Below are positions 53,273 to 62,534 of a stretch of 64,000 bases of DNA, piece by piece. Source of the DNA: an uncultured Paracoccaceae bacterium (GTDB taxonomy: Bacteria > Pseudomonadota > Alphaproteobacteria > Rhodobacterales > Rhodobacteraceae); contig CANMPD010000001.1 of the NCBI GenBank assembly GCA_947499635.1, positions 310,001 to 374,000 of the forward strand. Reading direction: 5' to 3'. Both the position numbers and the translations under genes were made by a program. The notes beneath the pieces are model-generated. The model saw only the letters and a program-made list of their open reading frames with translations. It did not search any database and was not told where the DNA came from. Each line of letters opens with the position of its first letter. Positions within the stretch are counted from its first letter, which is position 1.

Positions 53273-54553
53273 ATGGTAGAGACCGCGTCATTCCCGGCAT
53301 CACAAGCCGCGAAGCCCCCTGCTGCTGCGAATACACACCAAGCTCCGGCTCAGAGTGCGGCGCAAAATACCGCAGTGCGTGTGCGTGACCCACGCCTCGA
53401 TTTCTATCGAGGTATTGCGATGTTTATCATTTTAATTGCCCATATTCCTGGGAACCGTTGGACGGGTTGGATACCTGCGCGTTTTGGGTTTTCGGACGCG
53501 ACCGAAATTTTTGTCTTTTGCTCAGGCATGGCTTCTGCCATCGCGTTCGGAGGCTCATACGCTCGTAACGGTTGGCTGCTTGGCAGCGCACGTGTTCTGT
53601 TTCGCTGCTGGCAGGTGTATTGGGCCCATATTGGGTTATTCTTCTTTGTTGCCATGTCTATGGCTGCATTGGACGTCAGCGAGATCTTCGACAAATCTTA
53701 TATCAATTCCCTCAATTTGATGCGATTTTTTGAGGACACGCCCTCGCAAATTGTTGGAATTTTCACGCTTACATACGTGCCGAATTACTTTGACATTCTG
53801 CCTATGTATCTGGTGGTTTTGGCTTTGATGCCTTTGATGATGGGACTAGAACGCTTTGGTTTATGGGCAGTTGCTGCAGTTTCGATTTCAATCTGGATCA
53901 GTGCGAACCCATATGTCGTAGGGCTCGGTCCTGAAGGACTGTCCTTACCTGCAGAACCTTGGTCAAACCGCGAATGGTTTTTCAATCCATTCGGCTGGCA
54001 GTTACTGTTTTTTACAGGTTTTGCCTTTATGAAGGGATGGTTACCCAAACCTAAAATACATTGGGCTTTGATGACCTTAGCGGCTGCGTTCTTGGTCCTC
54101 TCAGCTCCTTTTGGATCTTGGAAAGTATTCTCGTGGTTAGACGAAGTGAACTCAAATTTGGCCGACATCATTCGCCCGTCTTGGGACGCAACACAAGAAC
54201 TTCGTGAAAAAAGCGACTTTGGTCTATTACGCTATGTACATTTCCTTGCACTCGCCTATCTCGCTTGGGTTATTGCTGGAACAAATGGCGCAAACCTTCT
54301 CGCAAAGGGTCATAGCGTCGCATCACGAATTTGGTCCGTTATCTTAGCAATATTGCTAAAAGTCGGACAACAGAGCCTAGCCGTCTTTGTCTTTTCCATG
54401 GCACTCGCCCGTTTGATTGGCGTTGTGCTGGATCAGACGGAACGCACGGTTCTTACAACAGCGGCAATGAACCTTGTTGGTTTTGCCCTGATCATCGCCT
54501 GCGCCTTTGGCGCAGCTTGGTTTAAATCTCAACCTTGGAAACGCAAATCATGA
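53273..54553 (+). CDS. opgC: OpgC-type membrane acyltransferase for periplasmic glucans
   Basis: A 426-residue integral membrane protein of the OpgC family. In Rhodobacter sphaeroides OpgC attaches succinyl groups to osmoregulated periplasmic glucans. Features are an N-terminal Ala/Gln/Pro-rich cytoplasmic stretch, then RDPRLDFYRGIAMFIILIAHIPGNRW with the acyltransferase-like Arg/Asp/His pattern, and about ten membrane helices. Its stop overlaps the opgG start (ATGA). It follows the TPR gene by 10 bp. Confidence 0.9.
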   Translation: MVETASFPASQAAKPPAAANTHQAPAQSAAQNTAVRVRDPRLDFYRGIAMFIILIAHIPGNRWTGWIPARFGFSDATEIFVFCSGMASAIAFGGSYARNGWLLGSARVLFRCWQVYWAHIGLFFFVAMSMAALDVSEIFDKSYINSLNLMRFFEDTPSQIVGIFTLTYVPNYFDILPMYLVVLALMPLMMGLERFGLWAVAAVSISIWISANPYVVGLGPEGLSLPAEPWSNREWFFNPFGWQLLFFTGFAFMKGWLPKPKIHWALMTLAAAFLVLSAPFGSWKVFSWLDEVNSNLADIIRPSWDATQELREKSDFGLLRYVHFLALAYLAWVIAGTNGANLLAKGHSVASRIWSVILAILLKVGQQSLAVFVFSMALARLIGVVLDQTERTVLTTAAMNLVGFALIIACAFGAAWFKSQPWKRKS

Positions 54554-56088
54554 CCGCGCCCCATTCAATAATGAGCCGACGCAGCTTTCTTGCATGTTCC
54601 TCAGCCCTCGGGTTGATCTCAACCGCTGCCATTGCAGATACAGCTCCAGCCGCAAAATTCACGCGTGAAGATGTAGTATCAAAAGCGCGTGCGCTCGCCA
54701 AAGAGACGTATGGGCTGCGGCCAATGGTTCCGCAGGACTGGCTCGACATCAGCTATGATCAATACAAAAACCGCTGGTTCCGTGTCAAAGATGCGCTTTG
54801 GGCAGATACAGATCGCAGCTATAATGTGGATTTTTTCCTACCTGGTCTGTATTTCCCTCGTGCCATTCAGGTAAACACAGTGACCGACGGCGTCAGTGAA
54901 CGTGTTCCATTTGATCTCTCGCTGTTTGAAAAGGGTGAAATTGCGCCTGACCTAAGCACCGAAGGGAATTTGGGATATTCTGGCCTACGTTTGCGAACAG
55001 AACAACCCGGCGCACCCGTCAAACAAAAACTCAAAAAGACCGAATTTTGTGTTTTCCAAGGGGCAAGCTACTTCCGTGCAATCGCGAATTGGTGTGCCTA
55101 TGGTTTGTCCGCGCGTGGTCTCGCGCTCAAAACAGCTGACAGCGACGGCGAAGAATTCCCTGAGTTCATTGAGTTCTGGCTGGAAGCTCCTGGGACGAAC
55201 CAAAAGAATATTATTGTGCATGCCCTCATGGATAGCCCATCCGTTACGGGCGCGTATCGTTTTGACATCTCACCCGGTGACAACTGCATCATGGATGTTG
55301 ATGTTACATTGTTCGCCCGTGAAGAGCTAAGCCACGTCGGTATCGCACCTTTGACCTCTATGTTCTTATACGATGATACCAATCGATCGCGTTTTGATGA
55401 TTTTCGCCCCGCCGTCCATGATAGCGAAGGTCTGCTTATCAAAAATGGTAATGGTGAAGTTCTGTGGCGTCCGCTCGCAAACCCACAACACCTGCAAGTG
55501 TCGTCGTTCCTCGACAACAATCCCAGCGGATTTGGCTTGATGCAACGATCCCGCAAACTGTCGAATTTTGCGGATTTAGAAGCCAATTATCACCTGCGAC
55601 CATCAGCTTGGGTAGAGCCAAAACAAGATTGGGGCAAAGGTGCTGTAACCTTGGTCGAAATTCCGGCGGACAAAGAAATCTATGACAATATCGTCGCCTA
55701 TTGGCGTCCATATACACCCTACCCTGCTGGTGCTGAGATCGACTTAAGTTATCGTCTGACTTGGGGACACGAGCCCGACATGGGCCTTGCAGCGGTGGGC
55801 AATACTGCCTCTGGTGCAAAAATATTTGGCCCTGCAGGACGTTTGATGAAAATTGACTATGATGCTCATCCACTCCTAGAAGCGGATCCTGATGAGTATG
55901 ATATTTTCATCTCATCCCCACAGGTCGAAACCACAAAAGGGATTTTGCAACGGAACCCTGAAACAGGCGGACTGCGTTTGGCCTTCTCGTTCGACCCTAA
56001 AGATCTCGACATTATCGAACTGCGTGCACAATTGCGCCGAAATGGCGCGGCTGTGACTGAGGTTTGGCTATATCGATGGAGCAGTTAA
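54550..56088 (+). CDS. opgG: Periplasmic glucan biosynthesis protein OpgG
   Basis: OpgG is required in the periplasm to make branched osmoregulated glucans from the linear chain exported by OpgH. The 512-residue protein has a twin-arginine-type leader (SRRSFLACSSALGLISTAAIA) and the family regions FFLPGLYFPRAIQVNTV, FCVFQGASYFRAIANWCAYGLSARGLAL, EEFPEFIEFWLEAPG and GDNCIMDVDVTLFARE. It may be OpgD instead of OpgG, since the two are paralogous and OpgD is Tat-exported in E. coli. The ATG at 54550 overlaps the opgC stop by 4 bp; opgH overlaps the end. Confidence 0.92.
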   Translation: MTAPHSIMSRRSFLACSSALGLISTAAIADTAPAAKFTREDVVSKARALAKETYGLRPMVPQDWLDISYDQYKNRWFRVKDALWADTDRSYNVDFFLPGLYFPRAIQVNTVTDGVSERVPFDLSLFEKGEIAPDLSTEGNLGYSGLRLRTEQPGAPVKQKLKKTEFCVFQGASYFRAIANWCAYGLSARGLALKTADSDGEEFPEFIEFWLEAPGTNQKNIIVHALMDSPSVTGAYRFDISPGDNCIMDVDVTLFAREELSHVGIAPLTSMFLYDDTNRSRFDDFRPAVHDSEGLLIKNGNGEVLWRPLANPQHLQVSSFLDNNPSGFGLMQRSRKLSNFADLEANYHLRPSAWVEPKQDWGKGAVTLVEIPADKEIYDNIVAYWRPYTPYPAGAEIDLSYRLTWGHEPDMGLAAVGNTASGAKIFGPAGRLMKIDYDAHPLLEADPDEYDIFISSPQVETTKGILQRNPETGGLRLAFSFDPKDLDIIELRAQLRRNGAAVTEVWLYRWSS

Positions 56089-57953
56089 TGCAAAGTAAGT
56101 CGTTTTCCTCTCTCCTTCCCCCCGAAGCTCCACTCGAAATGCCCGAACAGGATTTTTCGGCTGAATTTCGTGACCAAGCCGCACCGCAATCTCCACGGGA
56201 TCGCAAGACCACGTTTTGGCGTGTGCTTGCCTTTTCGCCGGCGATGATGGCAACTTTGTCACTTTCATGGGTTATGCAGGGTTGGTTCGCAGTTGGTGGA
56301 ACGACTGTTTTGGAAATCGTTCTTCTGGTTTTGATCGCGTTTAATTTTTTCTGGATCACGTTTTCAGTATCAACCGTTTTACTGGGCCTTTACGGGTTAT
56401 CGCACCGTAATTGGCAGACAGAAGACGGGTCGCTTTCACCAATGCGTGTTGCGCTCTTGATGCCAGTCTATAATGAGGCCCCGGCTTATGTGTTCGGAAA
56501 TGCCCGTTCTATGCTTGAAGATTTGCAGGCTTTAGGCGGCGTGCATCAATACGATATGTTCATTTTGTCTGACACGCGCGACGAAGAGACCGCACAGCAG
56601 GAGCAACATGCGTTCCTTGCCTTAAAACAAGATATGGGCACAGAGATTAACCTCTACTACCGCCGCCGCGATGAAAATACGGCGCGTAAAGTTGGGAATA
56701 TCTCTGACTGGATCCGACGTTGGGGCGCCAATTACGAGGGCATGCTGGTACTGGACGCAGACAGCCTGATGACTGGCCGCGCTATTCAAAGCCTCGCCAA
56801 TGCCTTGTCGCGTGATCCGCATGCGGGCCTCATCCAAAGTCTTCCGCAATTGATTGGTGCACAATCCGTTTTTGGACGTATGCAACAGTTTGCCAATGGA
56901 ATCTATGGTCTCGCGCTGGCCGAAGGTCTGTCACGTTGGGCTGGTCACGAAGGAAATTACTGGGGGCATAACGCAATTATTCGCACGCGTGCATTTGCAA
57001 GCTGCGCGGGTCTTCCCAGTTTGCGTAGCCTAACAGGGCGAGAGCAAATCATCATGAGCCATGATTTCGTCGAAGCCGGCTTGTTACGTCGTGCTGGTTG
57101 GCGTGTTCGCTTTCTACCACGTATTCGCGGGTCATATGAAGAAACACCTGCCACCTTAATCGATCATATTTTGCGGGATCGCCGGTGGTGTCAGGGGAAT
57201 TTACAACATCTGCAAATTATAGGTGCGCGTGGCTTCCACGCTATGTCACGCTTTCACCTCGCACATGGCGCGATTGGCTATCTTATGGCTCCATTATGGT
57301 TTGCGTTGTTGGTCATTTGGGCATTGATCGGACGTGATGATGGCCCATCCGTTATTACATATTTTTCCGAAGCAAACCCAACGCGCCCGTCGTGGCCGGA
57401 TATGTCAGAACCGCGTCATGTTCTCGTAATCTTGTTAATATATGCGATGTTGCTTGCGCCCAAAATTCTATCTGCTTTGGCACTCCCTATGGCAGGGCGC
57501 AAAATGACAGAGTTCGGTGGCTTTCGGGCTTTCATACGCTCTATGGTCACTGAGATCCTTCTGGCAATTTTGTTCGCACCCATCTTAATGGTGCAACAAA
57601 TGTTAGCAGTCTTTCGAACCATAATTGGCCTGCAAAAAGGATGGGCACCGCAGGCGCGATCCGGAGGACGTTACAGCCTGCGTACATTGATGACGTTTCA
57701 TGCTTTAGAGACATTCGTTGGGGTGGCACTAACCGCAGGTATTGCTTTGGGCTTTGTGTCATTCTGGCTCGTCCCTATCGCGCTGTCACTCGTTTTGGCG
57801 GTTCCGTTATCCGCGATATCAGGTCTGCGCGTTGCAAGTATGAAAACAGCCGAAGACCTGAAAGCCCCTGCAATCAGGCAGGCTGCGCAGCATCATCAGA
57901 CATGGTTGGATCAAGTCATTCGCGGAACAGGTCCAGTACATCCCGCAGAATAA
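56088..57953 (+). CDS. opgH: Glucosyltransferase OpgH (glucans biosynthesis)
   Basis: OpgH is the inner-membrane family 2 glycosyltransferase that builds the beta-1,2 glucan backbone from UDP-glucose. The 621-residue protein has MRVALLMPVYNEAP, LVLDADSLMTG (DxD-like), SHDFVEAGLLRRAGW, and DRRWCQGNLQHLQ (QxxRW-like), with membrane helices at both ends. GGAG lies six bases before the ATG at 56088, whose A is shared with the opgG stop (TAATG). Shorter than E. coli OpgH (847 residues), lacking most of the long N-terminal region that binds FtsZ there. Confidence 0.93.
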   Translation: MQSKSFSSLLPPEAPLEMPEQDFSAEFRDQAAPQSPRDRKTTFWRVLAFSPAMMATLSLSWVMQGWFAVGGTTVLEIVLLVLIAFNFFWITFSVSTVLLGLYGLSHRNWQTEDGSLSPMRVALLMPVYNEAPAYVFGNARSMLEDLQALGGVHQYDMFILSDTRDEETAQQEQHAFLALKQDMGTEINLYYRRRDENTARKVGNISDWIRRWGANYEGMLVLDADSLMTGRAIQSLANALSRDPHAGLIQSLPQLIGAQSVFGRMQQFANGIYGLALAEGLSRWAGHEGNYWGHNAIIRTRAFASCAGLPSLRSLTGREQIIMSHDFVEAGLLRRAGWRVRFLPRIRGSYEETPATLIDHILRDRRWCQGNLQHLQIIGARGFHAMSRFHLAHGAIGYLMAPLWFALLVIWALIGRDDGPSVITYFSEANPTRPSWPDMSEPRHVLVILLIYAMLLAPKILSALALPMAGRKMTEFGGFRAFIRSMVTEILLAILFAPILMVQQMLAVFRTIIGLQKGWAPQARSGGRYSLRTLMTFHALETFVGVALTAGIALGFVSFWLVPIALSLVLAVPLSAISGLRVASMKTAEDLKAPAIRQAAQHHQTWLDQVIRGTGPVHPAE

Positions 57954-57967
57954 GATACCCTGCGGGA
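57941..57967. terminator. Hairpin overlapping the opgH stop codon
   Basis: TCCCGCAG pairs with CTGCGGGA around an 11-base loop containing the TAA. It lies between the convergent opgH and esterase genes and may end both. Confidence 0.55.
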
Positions 57968-57981
57968 CATTGATCAATGCG

Positions 57982-58821
57982 TTAGCCGCCAAGGTGGCTA
58001 GCGTCAAACCAATCCACCAAACGATCACCCCAACCTTTGGGCACCTGATGTCCACCAGGGAATAGTTCAAAACTGATATCTGACACTGTGCCGTCTTCCG
58101 TTTCGCATGTCCAACTGCGGGTCATCAGGCCATCGTCGATATCCATTTTGTTTGGTGCATGGGTGTCACAGCCGTTGGTCTCACGCCATAATTCCAGACC
58201 AGCCCAAATATCACCCTGAATAAATTGACCGTTGCGCAACGCACGTCCTTCAAGCGGAACAACACCGTCGCGCCAACCATGGCTGTGAAACAGCCGAATT
58301 GGTCCAGCACAACTTTCTGGTTGTGGTCTCCAAAAGCCACCTGAAACAGGTGCGTAGGCTGCAAAACTACCAGGTTCAGCACAGGCCGTATAGTTGACCA
58401 TAAAACCGCCTGCAGAAAAGCCCGCAAGAACAGTCCGTTCCTGAGACACCCCAAAACGGGTCGCTACATCTGTAGCAACGTCTTGAAGGAATGCCACGTC
58501 ATCCCGTTCACTAAACCCAGGAAGGAAGCCCCAAGACTGTCGGCCATCTCGTCGTTTGGATCCATCCGGTGCGATGACCGCATATCCACGTGCATTTAGA
58601 CTGGAAACCATTGAGGACATGGTCATGACGCCCTTACCGGAGCCTCCGAAACCATGTAGGAAAATCACCGCTGGCATATTGCTTTGCGCGTCTTGCGGCT
58701 CGGACGGGAGTGATATCTCATAGGTACCATGTTCAATTTCACAGTGCCCGTCAGCGCAATCTGCAAATGCAGCCCCTGCAACGCTATTGGATAAAGCAAA
58801 GAGTACGAACATATTTTTCAT
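57982..58821 (-). CDS. Secreted LpqC-like esterase / polyhydroxybutyrate depolymerase-family hydrolase
   Basis: A 279-residue secreted alpha/beta hydrolase of the LpqC family. The signal peptide MKNMFVLFALSNSVAGAAFA is followed by two cysteines, then AVIFLHGFGGSGKG (oxyanion region), the nucleophile elbow AGFSAGGF with Ser136, the Asp in GWRDGVVPLEG, and the His in FPGGHQVPKGW. Family members hydrolyse polyesters, feruloyl esters or acetyl-xylan; the substrate here is open. The ATG at 58821 is chosen to give a standard signal peptide. It is convergent with opgH. Confidence 0.88.
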   Translation of the reverse strand: MKNMFVLFALSNSVAGAAFADCADGHCEIEHGTYEISLPSEPQDAQSNMPAVIFLHGFGGSGKGVMTMSSMVSSLNARGYAVIAPDGSKRRDGRQSWGFLPGFSERDDVAFLQDVATDVATRFGVSQERTVLAGFSAGGFMVNYTACAEPGSFAAYAPVSGGFWRPQPESCAGPIRLFHSHGWRDGVVPLEGRALRNGQFIQGDIWAGLELWRETNGCDTHAPNKMDIDDGLMTRSWTCETEDGTVSDISFELFPGGHQVPKGWGDRLVDWFDASHLGG

Positions 58822-59322
58822 GTGTATCAACCGTTTTTGTTTAAATTTTGCCAATCCATCGCTGGCAACCTCGTGCATCCCTTACTGACATTAAGCCCAA
58901 ACACTCTTGCAAGATTATCGAGATCATTCTGACACCCAGACGGATCAATCGTGAGCTGACTGTATGAATTAACGACTTTAAAACTATGTCTGCTCTAACT
59001 ATCCTCGATACGATGAAAACACATCGGGAGCCTTTCCCAACCAATGTGGATTTATCTCCCAAGCATAACTGTTCAGAAATATGGATACACTTGCGCACTT
59101 ATACCATTTAACAACATCTCTTGTGATCAAGTTCCTGTCATCGTGTCGCAGTTAAAACTACGCAACTGTTTAAACATGTATCCGAATTAAATAATTTGTT
59201 TATCCTATTCGAGGGTGTGCAAAACCTGATATACAAGCTGTCGAAGCTACTGCGTTTCACCGCGTGACAGCAAAGCTATTGCACAGGCAGAAAGCCTGTG
59301 TTGTTCTATAGGAGAAAAATAT
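58822..59322. other. 501-bp region upstream of the mrp operon
   Basis: Divergent intergenic region between the esterase and mrpA genes. No convincing reading frame. It is AT-rich from 59100 to 59220, and CACAGGC-AGAAA-GCCTGTG forms a perfect 7-bp hairpin at 59282-59300, only 10 bp before the mrpA Shine-Dalgarno. The long leader could host regulation of the antiporter. Confidence 0.5.
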
Positions 59323-62178
59323 TTGTCCCTTTTTTTGATTGCGGCTCTCCCTTTTCTAGGAGCATTTTTTCCGGGACTTTTGATCCGAGCAGGACGTGAT
59401 ACCTCAGCTGCATCCGCAGGTCTCGCGAGTTTCCTAACCTTTGTTGGCCTTATGCTTCACGCCCCCGCAATCCTACGAGGGGAAACAGTTCAAGCGCGCG
59501 TGGATTGGTTGCCACAACTGGGTTTGTCGGTGAACTTTTACCTTGATGGCCTTGGCTTTCTCTTTGCCACGCTGATCTTAGGCATAGGTCTATTGGTCAT
59601 TCTGTATGCGCGGTTTTATTTATCGCGCAGCGACCCTATGGGAAATTTCTATACCTATTTACTGCTGTTCCAGGGGGCTATGGTTGGGATTGTTACGTCA
59701 GACAATATTCTGATGTTGCTTATTTTTTGGGAACTTACGTCTCTCTCCTCATTCCTGCTAATTGGCTTTTGGAAGCACCTCCCTGAAGGTCGACAAGGCG
59801 CGCGCATGGCTTTGACCGTGACGGGTATGGGGGGCTTGTCCATGATCGCTGGCATGCTGATTTTAGGCCAGATTGCTGGATCTTATGACATCAGCGTCAT
59901 TTTACAAAACAAAGACGCGATCCAGTCTTCAGAACTTTATTTCCCCGCGCTGCTCCTCATTTTAATCGGAGCCTTTACCAAATCAGCACAATTCCCGTTT
60001 CATTTCTGGCTGCCCCATGCAATGGCAGCGCCGACACCCGTCTCGTCTTATCTCCACTCTGCAACGATGGTTAAAGCCGGAATATTCCTAATGGCCCGCC
60101 TTTGGCCCGTGTTATCAGGCACACCCGAGTGGTTTTATATCGTGACCACCACAGGCCTGATTACCATGCTGATTGGCGCGGTTATTGCCTTGTTCAAGGA
60201 TGACTTAAAAGCATTGTTGGCCTTCTCTACGGTATCGCATCTAGGGCTTATCACGATGCTACTGGGCTTAGGTACAAAAGCAGCAGCCGTTGCGGCCGTA
60301 TTTCATATATTGAATCACGCAACATTCAAAGCGGCACTTTTCATGACCGCGGGTATCGTTGACCATGAAGCACACACACGCGATATTCGCCGTCTAGGGG
60401 GACTGCGCCATCTTATGCCGCTCAGCTTTACCATTGCATTAGTAGCGGGATTATCGATGGCGGGTATTCCACCCTTTAACGGTTTTATATCAAAGGAAAT
60501 GATGCTCGAAGCTGCAATCCACAGTTCTTGGATGGGCAACCCTTATATCATTCCCGGTCTTGCAACATTGGCAGCGGTGTTCTCTGTAGCATATTCTCTG
60601 CGTTTCATTGGGCATACGTTTATGGGTCCTAAGCGAACAGATTATGTGGGCACGCCTCATGATCCGCCAGCAGGCCTTTGGCTATCGCCTGCAATTTTGA
60701 CGATACTTGTTGTCGTGATTGGCCTGTTCTCGGGTCCCATTGCCAGTCCACTTGTACAAGCAGCAGCGGATGCCGTTACAGGATCACACCCCAAAGTTTA
60801 CCTCAAACTTTGGCACGGCTTAAATTCTGCGCTCTACATGTCAATCGCAGCAGTCGTGGGTGGAACAATCATCCTCGCGATGTTTACACCCGTTTCAAAG
60901 CTTTGGACCCGCGCAGGTGTCCCCCCAGCTAAATCCATTTTCGATGCAATCACAGGTGTGGTTATCGCTGGCAGCCGGTTTATTGCAGACCGCCTGCATG
61001 ATGGCTCTATAACCCGCTATGCTGCCATTATGATCAGCTTTACCATCGTGATAAGCCTTATCGCCTTTCAAGGCGGTGATATGGCGGGCCCCACGCGTGA
61101 GCTCCAAGACACTGGCTTGTTGACGATCGTCGGTTGGGTTTGTCTAGTCGCCGCGACTCTCGGTATTGTCGTGATGCATCAACAACGGTTTTACGCATTG
61201 ATTTTGATAGGCATCGTTGGGCTGATGGTATCTCTAGGCTTCAATTATCTTTCAGCACCAGATCTGGCGCTCACACAAATTTCTGTCGAAGTTGTCACGA
61301 TTGTCCTGATGTTGCTGGCATTGAACTTTTTACCAAAGGATATGCCCAGCGAAACCAGTTTAACGACGCGCTTACGTGATATCACAATCGCAATTTCTGG
61401 TGGGCTTGGGATCGGAGCCTTGATCTATGCTCTGTTATTACGCGATTTCACTGCCCCCTCGATTTCCGAGTTCCACTTGGCCAACTCATATAAAGGTGGC
61501 GGTGGGACAAATGTCGTGAATGTCATTCTCGTTGATTTCAGGGGTTTTGATACATTTGGTGAAATCATCGTTTTGGGTATCGCCGCCTTGGTGATTTATG
61601 CACTCACCGAAGCCGTTCTAAAATCTAATGCTAGCGCCTATTTGCTGAACCGTAAGCCGTATCAGCAGCAAGCCGGCGATGCACATCCGGGCATGATGGT
61701 TGTTGTCACACGGGTTATGATGCCTGTCGCACTGATGTTAGCCGCATACATCTTTTTCCGAGGTCATAATCTCCCCGGTGGTGGTTTCATCGCCGGTTTG
61801 ATCGCCGCTATTGCGCTGATTATGCAATATATGGCGTCCGGCTTTGGATGGGCTTCAGAACGCCAACCTTTTGCCTATCACGGGACCATCGGCTGGGGTG
61901 TGTTAATCGCCGCGGCTACAGGATTGGGCGCGTGGTTTAACAATGTGCCCTTCCTGACCTCTGATTTTGGGTATTTCAAATTACCCTTCCTCGAAGAGTT
62001 CGAATTGGCGACAGCTGCGCTATTTGATGTGGGTGTTTTTCTGGCCGTTGTTGGCGCCGTGTTGCTCGCGCTCAAAAGCCTGGCACGGTTTGCTTGGCAG
62101 CCTGGGATCCAATCAGAACACGCGATCGACATTAATCCCGCGCGCGATGACGCGGACATGAATAAGAAAGAGGGCTGA
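59323..62178 (+). CDS. mrpA: Mrp/PhaAB cation-proton antiporter, fused subunits A and B
   Basis: The largest subunit of the multi-subunit Na+(K+)/H+ antiporter, 951 residues. Residues about 1-600 resemble NuoL/MrpA (LLIFWELTSLSSFLLIGFWK with the key Glu; GAFTKSAQFPFHFWLPHAMAAPTPVSSYLHSATMVKAG with the key Lys). Residues about 600-800 match the MrpA C-terminal region. From about 785 on, an MrpB domain follows (MMVVVTRVMMPVALMLAAYIFFRGHNLPGGGFIAGL), so subunits A and B are fused as in rhizobial PhaAB. The start is TTG at 59323 with AGGAG at the right distance. mrpC follows after 2 bp. Confidence 0.94.
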   Translation: MSLFLIAALPFLGAFFPGLLIRAGRDTSAASAGLASFLTFVGLMLHAPAILRGETVQARVDWLPQLGLSVNFYLDGLGFLFATLILGIGLLVILYARFYLSRSDPMGNFYTYLLLFQGAMVGIVTSDNILMLLIFWELTSLSSFLLIGFWKHLPEGRQGARMALTVTGMGGLSMIAGMLILGQIAGSYDISVILQNKDAIQSSELYFPALLLILIGAFTKSAQFPFHFWLPHAMAAPTPVSSYLHSATMVKAGIFLMARLWPVLSGTPEWFYIVTTTGLITMLIGAVIALFKDDLKALLAFSTVSHLGLITMLLGLGTKAAAVAAVFHILNHATFKAALFMTAGIVDHEAHTRDIRRLGGLRHLMPLSFTIALVAGLSMAGIPPFNGFISKEMMLEAAIHSSWMGNPYIIPGLATLAAVFSVAYSLRFIGHTFMGPKRTDYVGTPHDPPAGLWLSPAILTILVVVIGLFSGPIASPLVQAAADAVTGSHPKVYLKLWHGLNSALYMSIAAVVGGTIILAMFTPVSKLWTRAGVPPAKSIFDAITGVVIAGSRFIADRLHDGSITRYAAIMISFTIVISLIAFQGGDMAGPTRELQDTGLLTIVGWVCLVAATLGIVVMHQQRFYALILIGIVGLMVSLGFNYLSAPDLALTQISVEVVTIVLMLLALNFLPKDMPSETSLTTRLRDITIAISGGLGIGALIYALLLRDFTAPSISEFHLANSYKGGGGTNVVNVILVDFRGFDTFGEIIVLGIAALVIYALTEAVLKSNASAYLLNRKPYQQQAGDAHPGMMVVVTRVMMPVALMLAAYIFFRGHNLPGGGFIAGLIAAIALIMQYMASGFGWASERQPFAYHGTIGWGVLIAAATGLGAWFNNVPFLTSDFGYFKLPFLEEFELATAALFDVGVFLAVVGAVLLALKSLARFAWQPGIQSEHAIDINPARDDADMNKKEG

Positions 62179-62180
62179 GC

Positions 62181-62534
62181 ATGGAACTTTTAATTGCTTC
62201 CGCCGTCGGAATTTTAAGTGCTGCAGGGATCTATTTGGTTCTGCGCAAACGAACCTTTCCTGTGATCCTTGGTATGTCGCTGCTGTCTTATGCAGTGAAT
62301 ATCTTTCTGTTCTCCACAGGGCGCTTAATGACCGGCGCGCCCCCAATTTTGAACAAATACCAAGATATGGCCTACACCGATCCGTTGCCACAAGCACTTG
62401 TCTTGACAGCTATCGTTATTTCTTTTGGCATGACTGCGGTGATCGTAATGGTTGCATTGGCGGCCTATCTCAGCTCTCGGGATGACAGGATTGACATGAT
62501 CCATGACCAAACAACCGGTGGAGACAGCCAATGA
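62181..62534 (+). CDS. mrpC: Mrp antiporter subunit C
   Basis: A 117-residue NuoK-like membrane protein with three helices: LIASAVGILSAAGIYLVLRKRTFPVILGMSLLSYAVNIFLF and DPLPQALVLTAIVISFGMTAVIVMVALAAYL. The conserved ALVLTAIVI motif of MrpC is present. It starts 2 bp after mrpA and its TGA overlaps the mrpD start (ATGA), so the operon is tightly coupled. Confidence 0.95.
   Translation: MELLIASAVGILSAAGIYLVLRKRTFPVILGMSLLSYAVNIFLFSTGRLMTGAPPILNKYQDMAYTDPLPQALVLTAIVISFGMTAVIVMVALAAYLSSRDDRIDMIHDQTTGGDSQ

Noticed and set aside
58841-59098. Minus-strand 85-codon frame in the mrp leader region
   Set aside because: No ribosome site, no recognisable domain, and composition does not look like a real protein.
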